Positions 26,784-35,306 of a DNA stretch of 64,000 nucleotides are shown here, one piece after another. This stretch comes from Anaerotignum neopropionicum (GTDB taxonomy: Bacteria > Bacillota > Clostridia > Lachnospirales > Anaerotignaceae). The notes under the pieces are model-generated. The model was not told where the DNA came from. It searched no databases and saw only the letters and a list, made by a program, of their open reading frames with translations. Positions within the stretch are counted from its first letter, which is position 1; each line of letters starts with the position of its first letter. The position numbers and the translations under genes were made by a program. The stretch covers positions 124,001 to 188,000 of the forward strand of contig NZ_LRVM01000006.1 in the NCBI RefSeq assembly GCF_001571775.1, written 5' to 3'.

Positions 26784-28022
26784 TCACTTTATACGAAATC
26801 CATAGTTTTTAGGGTTTTGAAATCCTGCTTTTATCAAGCTATTTACAATTATTCTTGTCACAACCAAAGCCGTAAACATGGAAATGATGATACCAAACAT
26901 TAACGTAGTAGCAAAACCTTTTATGGTTCCTGAACCCAAAAAGAACAATACAGCCGCTGCAATTAACGTCGTAATATTACCATCCACAATAGCAGGCAAT
27001 GCCCTGGAAAATCCTGTCTTTACCGCCGAGCGTAATGTCTTTCCGATAATCAATTCTTCTTTGATACGTTCAAAAATTACAACGTTGGCATCCACCGCCA
27101 TACCAACAGAAAGGATAATGCCCGCAATACCCGGCACTGTTAAAGTGATATGGAACAAGCTTAAAACCAACATCTCTAAAGCTATATATATGATTAATGC
27201 CAAATCCGCTGCAAAGCCTAAAATCTTATATGGGAAAAGCATATACAAAAGCACCAGCACAATCCCAATGATACCAGCAAGTATCCCTGTAGAAAGAGCA
27301 TCTGCACCAAGTCTGGCTCCAACATTCTTCATTTGGATTACATTTAAGTTAAACGGCAAAGAGCCGGCACGAATCAAAGCCGCCAAGTTTTCCGCACTTT
27401 CTCCGGTAAAGTTTCCCGTAATAATTGCCTTGCCATCCGTAATTGCCGCCTGAACGGTGGGTGCACTAATGACCGAAGCATCCATGATAATCATGATTGT
27501 TTTTCCAATATTGTCCGATGTTGCCTGGGCAAATCTCTCTTTTCCCTCATCATTAAATTCCAACGAAACATAGGGAACAGAAGGCCCGTTTTTAGAAGTT
27601 GCCCCAACTTGTTTTGATGCATTCTTTACCATATCACCGGTAAGTACTACATTGCCATCTTCATCGGCAAAAACAAGCTGCGCTGTCTGTCCAATTTCCT
27701 GTATCGCTTCCTCAGCATCTTCCACACCAGGAATCTGCACGCGAATCCTCTTTGTTCCTTCTCTTGCTGCTTCTGCCTCTGACCAACCATTCCAGTCAAG
27801 ACGTCCTTGCAGCAAAGATATCGCCGCTGCCATTTCTTCATCCGAAACTGTTTCCTTGTCAGCCTCGTACACAATATCAACACCACCACTTAAATCTAGG
27901 CCTTGTTTGATATTATTGACACTTAACTGCTTTTTCTCACCAATCCCGTAATAGGATAGTGTGCCTAAGCCTAATGCTACAATAATCATCAATAGCAGCA
28001 TTAATCTTCCCTTTGTTTTCAT
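26784..28022 (-). CDS. secD: Protein translocase subunit SecD
   Basis: The 412-residue SecD has the signature GLDLSGGVDIVYE after the first helix, a short first extracytoplasmic domain as usual in Clostridia, and a six-helix export domain with VDANVVIFERIKEE. ATG 28022 has GGAGGG six bases upstream; a longer frame from 28091 includes the leader hairpin. It is followed by secF after four bases. Confidence 0.97.
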   Translation of the reverse strand: MKTKGRLMLLLMIIVALGLGTLSYYGIGEKKQLSVNNIKQGLDLSGGVDIVYEADKETVSDEEMAAAISLLQGRLDWNGWSEAEAAREGTKRIRVQIPGVEDAEEAIQEIGQTAQLVFADEDGNVVLTGDMVKNASKQVGATSKNGPSVPYVSLEFNDEGKERFAQATSDNIGKTIMIIMDASVISAPTVQAAITDGKAIITGNFTGESAENLAALIRAGSLPFNLNVIQMKNVGARLGADALSTGILAGIIGIVLVLLYMLFPYKILGFAADLALIIYIALEMLVLSLFHITLTVPGIAGIILSVGMAVDANVVIFERIKEELIIGKTLRSAVKTGFSRALPAIVDGNITTLIAAAVLFFLGSGTIKGFATTLMFGIIISMFTALVVTRIIVNSLIKAGFQNPKNYGFRIK

Positions 28023-28071
28023 CCTGAGCCCTCCTGAAATCTTTGCGCCATAGCGATTTTGCACAAAAGAA

Positions 28072-28110
28072 AGGCGGTTCTCCTTTATCAAAAGAAGGAG
28101 AAACCAGCCT
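28072..28110 (-). terminator. Hairpin in the gap before secD (terminator or leader structure)
   Basis: AGGC-GGTT-CTCCTT pairs with AAGGAG-AAACC-AGCCT with two small bulges. In the minus sense it is followed by TTTCTTTT, so it may end the TIGR04086-like gene. As it lies only 50 bases before secD it could also act as an attenuator of secDF. Confidence 0.5.
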
Positions 28111-28216
28111 ATTTCAATTTTTTTTAATTAGCAAGCCCCACATCATATGTTTATGGGAATCTACGCCTCTCATAGCAGTTAGTATAACACAATGTACAAA
28201 TTTTTCAAGTGTTTTT

Positions 28217-28597
28217 TCACTTTTTGCCATTCACACCCAAAATGCCGCCAATCCCCCCGCCTGCTAAAGCAACAATCAAAGTCATAACCTTAGACATTCC
28301 CACGGTAAAGGTATCGCTGGCCAAGGCCGTTACAATAAAAAGAATTACTGTATAAATAAACCCTGCTAATAACCCCATCAATAAGCCATTTTTCTTACGG
28401 CATTTTGCCCAGTCATACCCAGCAATTGCAGTGGAAATGGCGGTGCATGCCAAAGCAATCATAGGCAAGCTTTGTTCGGAAACATTGGTGTATGTAAGAA
28501 TAAGCCCATAGGCAATAAAGAAAATGCAGGTAATTGCATATGCGATAGCCATGCCTTTAACCATTGAGATCAAGCCTTGCCCGCTTTGCTTCTCCAT
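28217..28597 (-). CDS. TIGR04086-like four-helix membrane protein
   Basis: About 126 residues with four predicted helices. It resembles the TIGR04086 family of Clostridia membrane proteins, which often sit near yajC and secDF; the function is unknown. ATG 28597 follows AGGGAAAGT, and the preceding frame to 28651 is lysine-rich and may be untranslated. The glycine-rich end (LAGGGIGGILGVNG) is typical. It is co-directional with secD, 195 bases away with a hairpin between them; no yajC gene is seen. Confidence 0.72.
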   Translation of the reverse strand: MEKQSGQGLISMVKGMAIAYAITCIFFIAYGLILTYTNVSEQSLPMIALACTAISTAIAGYDWAKCRKKNGLLMGLLAGFIYTVILFIVTALASDTFTVGMSKVMTLIVALAGGGIGGILGVNGKK

Positions 28598-28779
28598 ACT
28601 TTCCCTTTTTTTTTGTATTTTTTTCTTTGTTTCTCTTTTTTTTGTTTTCAATAATATCCTCTCCCAATTTGCTTTGGTTTATTTTATGGGAGAAGCTGAT
28701 GAAATATGATACAATCCTAAAAATCCCTGCCGTCTTTCCTGCATTTGAATGAAAATATTCCGTTTTTTCTACCTTATTA

Positions 28780-28788
28780 TGGTATACT
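28780..28788 (+). promoter_or_regulatory. Extended -10 promoter of the PHP gene
   Basis: TGG-TATACT ends about 22 bases before the ATG. The -35 region at 17 bases is poor, which fits an extended -10 promoter. Confidence 0.5.
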
Positions 28789-28809
28789 AATAATAAAGGA
28801 GGAAGGCAT

Positions 28810-29691
28810 ATGGAAAAAAACAAGATGATAGACTTGCACACCCACTCTTATTGCTCCGATGGCACCTTTTCGCCGGAGGGCCTCGTTCTCTTGGCAAAAA
28901 AGCAAGGGCTTTACGCCATTGCACTAACGGATCACGATACCCTAGATGGCTTAGAACAATTCCTTTTGGCCGGCAAAAACCATGGCATAGAAACCATACC
29001 CGGAATTGAACTGGCAGCTCGATGCCATAGCTTTCATCAACCCGAGCTTCATATTGTTGGTTTGGGCTTTGACCCGAAAGCGCCCATTTGGATAGACCAA
29101 ATGAAAATCATACAACAAAATAGGCGTACCAGAAACATAAAGATGGCCGCACAGCTTACCCAAATCGGCCTACCTATAACCATAGAAGAGGTTTTTCAAA
29201 ATGGAGGCGGAGAAATCATCACACGTGCCCATTTTGCCAATGTTCTTTTAAAAAAAGGCTATGTCTATACACGGGATGATGCCTTTTCAAAATACCTATC
29301 CCAAGGACGCCCTGGCTATGTTCCAAGAATCCTCCCTACTCCCAAAGAATGTATCGAAACCATTCATCTTGCAGGCGGAATCAGTATTCTCGCCCATCCC
29401 ACCCTCTATCAGCTTGCCCAAGATCAATTGGATGCTCTCTGCCAAAAATTAGTACCCCTAGGTCTGGATGGTATCGAATGCTTTTATTCAACCTATACGC
29501 CTGCACAAAGAAAAAACATGATGAAACTAGCCAAAAAACATTCTCTTTTCCCCTCCGGCGGCAGTGATTTTCACGGGGAAAACAAGCCTTTTATCAGCTT
29601 AGGCACAGGAAAAGGAAACCTTGCCATCCCCTATTCCTTATGGGAAAATATGAAGGCTCACTTAAATGAAATAAAAGGCAGCATCGACTGA
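28810..29691 (+). CDS. PHP-domain phosphoesterase (YciV/TrpH type)
   Basis: This 293-residue single-domain PHP protein shows the metal-binding motifs in order: DLHTHSYCSDGT, TDHDTLDG, PGIEL, HPT and GSDFHG. Such proteins hydrolyse 3',5'-nucleoside bisphosphates (pAp) or trim 5' ends of short RNAs (RNase AM). Which activity this one has cannot be told. AAAGGAGGAAGGC precedes ATG 28810. The terminator stem overlaps its last codons. Confidence 0.9.
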   Translation: MEKNKMIDLHTHSYCSDGTFSPEGLVLLAKKQGLYAIALTDHDTLDGLEQFLLAGKNHGIETIPGIELAARCHSFHQPELHIVGLGFDPKAPIWIDQMKIIQQNRRTRNIKMAAQLTQIGLPITIEEVFQNGGGEIITRAHFANVLLKKGYVYTRDDAFSKYLSQGRPGYVPRILPTPKECIETIHLAGGISILAHPTLYQLAQDQLDALCQKLVPLGLDGIECFYSTYTPAQRKNMMKLAKKHSLFPSGGSDFHGENKPFISLGTGKGNLAIPYSLWENMKAHLNEIKGSID

Positions 29692-29700
29692 TGCTGCCTT
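29674..29700 (+). terminator. Terminator overlapping the end of the PHP gene
   Basis: AAAGGCAGCATC-GACT-GATGCTGCCTT. The stop codon TGA is inside the loop and 3' arm. The T-tract after it is interrupted. It is also placed to end the convergent lipoprotein gene. Confidence 0.75.
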
Positions 29701-29732
29701 CTTGTTATTATTTTTAACTTAAGTTTTCGTTT

Positions 29733-31271
29733 TTACTTGGTTAAAGTTGCTTGCTTCAAGCCATCTACCGCCTGATATTCTACAACATAACCTAATTTTT
29801 CAAAATCACGCACACTGATAAAGGACTTTCCATCTTGAATAATGCCCTTCATTGCTGTCTTTCCATCCGTACGAACGATGTAAGCTGTTTTCTCGGCATT
29901 GTTCCATTCAACAGTTTCGCCCATTGCCTCACAAATCACACGCAAAGGAAGATAAACACGGCCGTCCTGTATAGCATATTCTGTTATATCATCGTCGCTA
30001 GTGCCTGAAAAGAAAGAATCTTCAGCTCTTTCTTTTGTCAGCATTGCTTCAGAATCGCCTTCCCAGCCCCAAAGAACAGTTACTGCTGTAACAGGGTTAT
30101 ACTTCTCTGTTAAAGCTTCCATTTTTGCTTCAAAAGCATCTACGCTCACGCTGGATATAGGCATAGTCACCTTGCCGCTGCCTGCTTTTACAGTGCCATT
30201 GCTTGTTACCTTCAAAACGCTCTTGCTGCCATTGGTAATACCAAAGGTTTCCTTTGAGTTGAGGCCTGCGCCCTCTTTTGTAATTGTTGCTTCATAATTA
30301 AAGCTGTTCAATACCTTAGAAACTGAGGCAGATGCAATTGCCTGCTGAACAATTAACTTAATAGAATTCGCTCCCGCCTTAATGGAAGCTGTGTCTGCCT
30401 GTAAAGCGTCCATTTGTGCCTTAAAAGCAGCTACCTCTTCTTCAGAAGAATTCATTACCTTCATAACATCCATCATGTATGTGGTTGTTGCAGCTAATAC
30501 TGTATCAGGGTTATTACCAACATAGTCTAACAAATCAATAAATAATTGAGCTACTGCTTTGCCGTCAGCCTGAATTTTGTAGCCACCGGAAACTTCACTT
30601 ACCATATTTGTAGTAAAGCCGGAGAATGCATTTTTATAGAAATCCATTACAGAAGCATACAAATCTCCAAAGCCGCCCTCTGGAACCATTTTTGCAATTT
30701 CTTCATCTGTCAGCCCCAAATCCTTCATAGACATTAATTTAATATACTTGCTTTGGTCTAAGGCTGCTTTTAAATCTTTTGCAAAGTTTTCGTTTAAAAT
30801 GTAGCTTGTGTCATCTGCTTCTGCCATATCTGCAATCAACTGATATGCGCCCCACAGTGTGTTTCCGGATACATAAATACCATCCTTCATTGCATAATAC
30901 ATATCGCCCATGTCGTATTTCTTACCATCGTAAGTCACATCCATGTCTAAATAGTAATCAAGGTTATTCATGTCCATTTTTATTGCATAATCCAACACAG
31001 CAGACTTTTTGCCTTTGATATCCTTTAAGCTTTCCAAGGAGTCATCAATCATTTCGCTTGTGTACCCTGCAGCCTTAGAAATATCGGTAATATATTCCTT
31101 CATGGCATCAACATCTACATCTACATTTACCTTACCGGAAGCTTCACAAACCTCCATTTTGTTCATTAAATCTGCACTCATCTGCAGATAACCCAGCTCT
31201 GTACTGGAACAACCGGTAAATGCCGTGATGCACATTACCGCGCACAAAAGTGCAGCTAATTTTTTTTGCAT
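29733..31271 (-). CDS. Secreted lipoprotein with C-terminal copper-amine-oxidase-like domain
   Basis: The 512-residue protein starts with a lipoprotein signal (KKLAALLCAVMCITAFTGC, lipid-bearing Cys 20). The central 370 residues are helical and strand-rich without a domain I recognise. The last ~110 residues (DGRVYLPLRVICEAMGETVE, then KSFISVRDFEKLGY) match the stalk repeat called Cu_amine_oxidN1, common in secreted Clostridia proteins and not itself enzymatic. It is probably an envelope protein. A very good promoter lies at 31316-31344. It follows the histidine kinase gene on the same strand but with its own promoter. Confidence 0.8.
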   Translation of the reverse strand: MQKKLAALLCAVMCITAFTGCSSTELGYLQMSADLMNKMEVCEASGKVNVDVDVDAMKEYITDISKAAGYTSEMIDDSLESLKDIKGKKSAVLDYAIKMDMNNLDYYLDMDVTYDGKKYDMGDMYYAMKDGIYVSGNTLWGAYQLIADMAEADDTSYILNENFAKDLKAALDQSKYIKLMSMKDLGLTDEEIAKMVPEGGFGDLYASVMDFYKNAFSGFTTNMVSEVSGGYKIQADGKAVAQLFIDLLDYVGNNPDTVLAATTTYMMDVMKVMNSSEEEVAAFKAQMDALQADTASIKAGANSIKLIVQQAIASASVSKVLNSFNYEATITKEGAGLNSKETFGITNGSKSVLKVTSNGTVKAGSGKVTMPISSVSVDAFEAKMEALTEKYNPVTAVTVLWGWEGDSEAMLTKERAEDSFFSGTSDDDITEYAIQDGRVYLPLRVICEAMGETVEWNNAEKTAYIVRTDGKTAMKGIIQDGKSFISVRDFEKLGYVVEYQAVDGLKQATLTK

Positions 31272-31315
31272 AAGTATTTCCCCCTTAATAATTTGTATTA
31301 CAAGTGTATTGATTC

Positions 31316-31344
31316 ATTATACTACCTAATTATTCCTTTATCAA
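31316..31344 (-). promoter_or_regulatory. Predicted strong promoter of the lipoprotein gene
   Basis: On the minus strand TTGATA (31344-31339) and TATAAT (31321-31316) are 17 bases apart, about 45 bases before the start codon. Confidence 0.8.
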
Positions 31345-31385
31345 ATAAATAAGGAAACCTTAAGGAAATTTTAAAACTTAAGTAG

Positions 31386-32933
31386 CTACTGGCTGTCCTT
31401 TTTTGGCGCTTCTTTTTTTGGTTTACCGGTAAGGGGAAACTGATTAATGAAGGTTGTACCCTCGCCAGCCTTGCTTTCCACAAAAATTTGTCCTAAATGG
31501 CTGTCGATAATCCATTTTGCAATAGATAAACCCAGTCCTGTACCGGAAATCCCCTTATTTCTGGATGGATCCACACGATAAAAGCGGTCAAAAATCCGCG
31601 GTAAATGCTCCTGCGTAATCCCCACACCATCGTCACCCACAGAAACAAAGGCATTTTTTTTATCCTTCCAAACCCGAATGGTAATGACTCCGCCCTCCTT
31701 TGTATATTTCAATGCATTTTCAGCATAAATCCAAAGCAATTGCTTTAGCAGATCAGGATCGGCCCATACCTCCGCCTTATCTTTTCCCTCAAACAAAATC
31801 TGCCTATGAACCTCCAAAACCTCCAGCTCTCTAACAATTTCTCCGGCAACCTCGTTTAGAGAAACCACCTTCTTTTGTACCAGCATACGGTTCTGATCTC
31901 CCTTTGCCAAAAAAAGGAGCTTCCGAATCAGTGCGCTCATATGCTCAGTTTCGCTTAAAATAGAATCAATTGACTCTTGCAAAATATCCGGATCGCTTTT
32001 ACCCCAGCGGTTAATGAGGTTTGCATAGCCTTGAATCACGGAAATTGGCGTTCGAAGCTCATGGGAAGCATCAGAAATAAATTGATTTTGCCGCTGAAAG
32101 GAGTTTTCCAAGCGATCAATCATAGAGTTAAAGGTTACCGTCAACTCCTTCATCTCATCATCTGGTCCGTCTGTTTCTATGCGCTGGCTCAAATCCTCTA
32201 TGGTAATACGCTCCGCCGCTGAGCGAATTGCTTCAACGGGCTGCAGCATTCTGCGGCTGATATAGAGGCCAATTAAAAAAGCACAAAAAATGCCGATAAA
32301 ATCTATTGTTGCCAGCTTTACAATAAAGCCCTTGAGGAAATTTGAATTAAAGCCAAATAATTTAAACGCCTCCACCCGGTAAAGCCCACTATCTGTAGAA
32401 ACAACTGCAGAAATCACCATAAGCTGCTGCCTTTTGCTGTTTTCCAAAATATACTCTGTGCAGTTCCCTTCTCCTTCTTTTTGTATGCTGATTTTAAAGC
32501 CATCTTTTGCAAACGCCCGCAGTCTTTCCTCCGTCAGCTCATCTTCTTCCCCAAAGTGTTCATCAAGCCCCTGCAAATTTGAATCACTTGGCTGCGAGGG
32601 AAAAGTACCTGCTCCTCCAAAATGGCTGTAATAATATCCCCCTTCCCCTTCAGAAAACACACTGACCTCCACATATTTATTATCCAACAAATCTTGCAGG
32701 GCATCGTTACTCAGCTTTCCTCCCTGTGTTAGATAGGCTTCAATATTGGAAATTGTAGCGGTCAACTCTCTTCTTATGGTATGCTGCTGTATGGCAGTAA
32801 TGTTTAATGTCATAAATAAGCTGATAATAAACAGGGAAAAAGAAAAAATCCCTCCATACATCAATGTGATTTTTCTGGCAATGGACATATGGCGAAAGCT
32901 GCCGAAAATTGTCTTTTTATTCTTCTTTGACAT
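31386..32933 (-). CDS. Membrane sensor histidine kinase
   Basis: The 515-residue kinase has a first helix (about 22-45), an extracytoplasmic sensor of about 155 residues, a second helix (203-226), a HAMP linker, a HisKA domain with phospho-acceptor His 291 in SHELRTP, and an ATPase domain with YAENALKY (N box), DDGVGIT and GTGLGLSIAKW. The start overlaps the regulator's end by 17 bases, so they form a translationally coupled two-component system. The signal is unknown. Confidence 0.95.
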   Translation of the reverse strand: MSKKNKKTIFGSFRHMSIARKITLMYGGIFSFSLFIISLFMTLNITAIQQHTIRRELTATISNIEAYLTQGGKLSNDALQDLLDNKYVEVSVFSEGEGGYYYSHFGGAGTFPSQPSDSNLQGLDEHFGEEDELTEERLRAFAKDGFKISIQKEGEGNCTEYILENSKRQQLMVISAVVSTDSGLYRVEAFKLFGFNSNFLKGFIVKLATIDFIGIFCAFLIGLYISRRMLQPVEAIRSAAERITIEDLSQRIETDGPDDEMKELTVTFNSMIDRLENSFQRQNQFISDASHELRTPISVIQGYANLINRWGKSDPDILQESIDSILSETEHMSALIRKLLFLAKGDQNRMLVQKKVVSLNEVAGEIVRELEVLEVHRQILFEGKDKAEVWADPDLLKQLLWIYAENALKYTKEGGVITIRVWKDKKNAFVSVGDDGVGITQEHLPRIFDRFYRVDPSRNKGISGTGLGLSIAKWIIDSHLGQIFVESKAGEGTTFINQFPLTGKPKKEAPKKDSQ

Positions 32934-33600
32934 AATACCCTACCCCTCGTATGGTATGGATAAACTTTTTTTGAAAGGCTTCGTCTATTTTTGCTCGTAA
33001 ATAGCGAACATAAACATCTACAACATTTGTTTCTCCGATATAGCTATATCCCCAAACCTCGTTTAAAATCTGCTCTCTTGTCAATACAATATTTTTATTC
33101 TGAACCAAATACAGTAAAAGTTCATATTCCTTCTTGGTCAATTCAACTGATTTCCCACCCACCGTAACCATGCGCTTTTCCGTGTCTATTTCCATATCCT
33201 GCACCTGTAAAAGAACCTTTTTGGTAACACTATCCTCACAATGCTTAAAAGCAACACGCATCCTTGCCAAAAGCTCCTCAATTGCAAAAGGCTTTGTCAA
33301 ATAATCATCGGCACCGCTGTCAAGCCCCGCCACCTTATCAATCACCTCATCCTTTGCAGTCAGCATAATGATGGGAACATTAGACGTTTTGCGCACTCTA
33401 CGACAAATTTCAATTCCTGTTAACCCGGGCAGCATAAGATCCAGAAGAATCATATCAAAATCCCCCTGGCTTATTAATGTCATGCCATCCCGTCCATCAT
33501 GGCAAACCGTTACTTCATATCCCTCATATTTAAGTTCTAGCTCAACAAACCTGGCCAGCTTCACTTCATCTTCAACTAGAATAACCTTTTTTTGTGCCAT
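32917..33600 (-). CDS. OmpR-family response regulator
   Basis: The 227-residue protein has a receiver domain with phospho-acceptor Asp 54 (ILLDLMLPG), the acidic pair near Glu 10-Asp 11 and Lys 103 (LTKPF), and a winged-helix DNA-binding domain (LTKKEYELLLYLVQN, VDVYVRYLRAKID). It is the partner of the overlapping histidine kinase. AAAGGAG precedes ATG 33600, and an extended -10 promoter is seen. Targets are unknown; the downstream and divergent lipoprotein genes are natural candidates. Confidence 0.96.
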   Translation of the reverse strand: MAQKKVILVEDEVKLARFVELELKYEGYEVTVCHDGRDGMTLISQGDFDMILLDLMLPGLTGIEICRRVRKTSNVPIIMLTAKDEVIDKVAGLDSGADDYLTKPFAIEELLARMRVAFKHCEDSVTKKVLLQVQDMEIDTEKRMVTVGGKSVELTKKEYELLLYLVQNKNIVLTREQILNEVWGYSYIGETNVVDVYVRYLRAKIDEAFQKKFIHTIRGVGYYVKEE

Positions 33601-33630
33601 ATTGTATTCTCCTTTTTATAATATTGGAAT

Positions 33631-33639
33631 ATTATACCA
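33631..33639 (-). promoter_or_regulatory. Extended -10 promoter of the two-component operon
   Basis: On the minus strand TGG-TATAAT lies about 30 bases before the regulator's start codon; no good -35 box is seen at 17 bases. Confidence 0.5.
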
Positions 33640-34123
33640 CAACCATGGGAAAATTAGATAAAACAACGAAATAAAAGTACTCATTATTCCAAAATACTTA
33701 AACATTTACCTTTTTCGCTTCAAACTCCCTGAATTCATGAGTTTTTTCATGCGCCTAAGGCTACTACAAAATTTATCTCGCAAACTGTTTTACCTTTTCC
33801 TCTATCGTAAATCATTGAAAAAGTATAGCCTGAAGCAGTTAAAACAGGATTGCCAACAGATTAAAATGCAATTAAAAAATAGAAATAGCTTTTCGTTTCC
33901 ATGGGTTTTCCCATTGCGGCTGACTTCTTTTTTTTGTATAATGAGATAGCACAACATAAGAATTCGGATAAATCCCTTAAAAACGGCATTTTTATCAGAA
34001 TTGCAACAATAACCCTTGTTGTCGTTTTCAATGGTTTGTTCTCAATAAGCTTAATTTTAATAAAAAATGGAATAAATATACTAAAAAAATTGATTTGTTC
34101 TATTATTTTCAGGAGGAAGAAAT
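33640..34123. other. Divergent gap between the regulator and thioredoxin-like lipoprotein genes
   Basis: About 480 AT-rich bases. Small stems are present (AACTC/GAGTT near 33725-33746, CAACA/TGTTG near 34003-34021) but nothing that looks like a known riboswitch. Open frames at 33737-33949 (+), 33861-34142 (-) and 33901-34248 (+) lack ribosome binding sites and resemble nothing I know; the last two overlap the next gene's start. It may hold decayed coding DNA. Confidence 0.35.
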
Positions 34124-35161
34124 ATGAGAAAAAAAATTGCACTTTTTATAGCATTGGTCCTATCGATTTCCGTTTTGGGCGGATGCGGAAAAGAAGATCC
34201 CCCAGCAGCAGATGGAGCAGAGGGAACGAATACAGATTACCGCTTTGAACAGTGCGGCTTAGCCTATAGCCTTCCAAAGGAATGGTTCGAACGGGACAAT
34301 GTAAATTTACTTCCCGTGAGCTTTGTTGATCCCAGCGCAGATATCTATGCAAGAATTGAATATAATTATGCGCCGGATGAGAACATGGATGAATTGAATG
34401 ACATTGAATCCGAAATTCCTGTGGAGGAACTGATGCTTCCACTTTTCACCCTTTTGGTTGTAAAGGACGAAAAGGCTGCTTCTCAAACCGTAACGGATGA
34501 AATTGCACTGTATAAAAGCTGTGAGGAATTACCCCAACAAGATGGCTTTCGCTTTTACTATTTGACAGATTATTCCGGAAGCACCCTTAGATTTTCCCAG
34601 AATTCCAAAAAAACCTTTGAAACGCTAAAATCCGAGCTTCCTTTAATGAGAAAAACCATTGAAACCTTCCCACCGGACGAAAGCACTGTACAGGCACAGG
34701 TGAATGCGGATAAAGAGTTTCTTAACTTTATGTCAACCACATTAAACGGTGATCCTATTACAAGCACTATATTTTACGATTATGATATAACCGTTGTAAA
34801 CTTTTGGGCATCCTATTGCTATCCCGATATTAACGAGCTGGCAACTTTGCAGGCTTTCTACAAACAGCTAAAAGAAAAATACACAAATATTAATTTTGTG
34901 CAGGTTGTTATCGATACCCCTGGGGAAGAAGCAGAAAAAACTGTAGCCACCGCTTATAAAGAGGCAGGTGTAACCTTTACATCGATTGTACCTGACCGAA
35001 ATATGTCCTCATGGATTATCGACAATTTAAACGGCTTGCCAACAACGATTTTTGTTGATAAAACAGGAAAGCCTTTGTCTACAAAAATTGAAGGTGTGAA
35101 GGAATTGGATTATTATATGGAAACTACCCAAAGCATGCTGGAAAGTACAAAAAACCAGTGA
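34124..35161 (+). CDS. Lipoprotein with thioredoxin-like domain and an atypical CxxD site
   Basis: The 345-residue protein has a lipoprotein signal (VLGGC, Cys 21), a domain of about 165 residues without a known match, and a TlpA/AhpC-type thioredoxin fold from about residue 200. The fold is clear from VVNFWASYCYPDINEL and the cis-proline loop GLPTTIFVDKTGKPL. The active site normally reads CxxC; here it is Cys 232-Tyr-Pro-Asp 235, so the resolving cysteine is missing. It could work as a monothiol or peroxiredoxin-like protein, or be redox-inactive. AGGAGGAAGAAAT precedes ATG 34124. It is divergent from the two-component operon. Confidence 0.85.
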   Translation: MRKKIALFIALVLSISVLGGCGKEDPPAADGAEGTNTDYRFEQCGLAYSLPKEWFERDNVNLLPVSFVDPSADIYARIEYNYAPDENMDELNDIESEIPVEELMLPLFTLLVVKDEKAASQTVTDEIALYKSCEELPQQDGFRFYYLTDYSGSTLRFSQNSKKTFETLKSELPLMRKTIETFPPDESTVQAQVNADKEFLNFMSTTLNGDPITSTIFYDYDITVVNFWASYCYPDINELATLQAFYKQLKEKYTNINFVQVVIDTPGEEAEKTVATAYKEAGVTFTSIVPDRNMSSWIIDNLNGLPTTIFVDKTGKPLSTKIEGVKELDYYMETTQSMLESTKNQ

Positions 35162-35231
35162 GTATTTTGCAACTAGGAAACACCTAGCAAAATAGTGATT
35201 TTCTTTAAAAAAGAACTTTTACCACAAACTG

Positions 35232-35258
35232 AGCGCATCTGAAAAGGTGCGTTTTTTT
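35232..35258 (+). terminator. Intrinsic terminator after the thioredoxin-like lipoprotein
   Basis: GCGCATC / GGTGCG with the loop TGAAAA, followed by TTTTTTT. Confidence 0.85.
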
Positions 35259-35306
35259 GATTCTTTTTTTTAGAATTACGCATAAACTATTAGCGGAGGT
35301 GGGCCA

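Noticed and set aside
26878-27453. 191-codon open frame antisense to secD
   Set aside because: Same reason: complement of membrane-protein codons, no translation signals.
28023-28091. Longer SecD start
   Set aside because: It includes the leader hairpin and the ribosome binding site; SecD proteins begin shortly before the first helix.
33861-34248. Overlapping open frames on both strands before the thioredoxin-like lipoprotein
   Set aside because: No ribosome binding sites, AT-rich composition, and they overlap the clear start of the lipoprotein gene.
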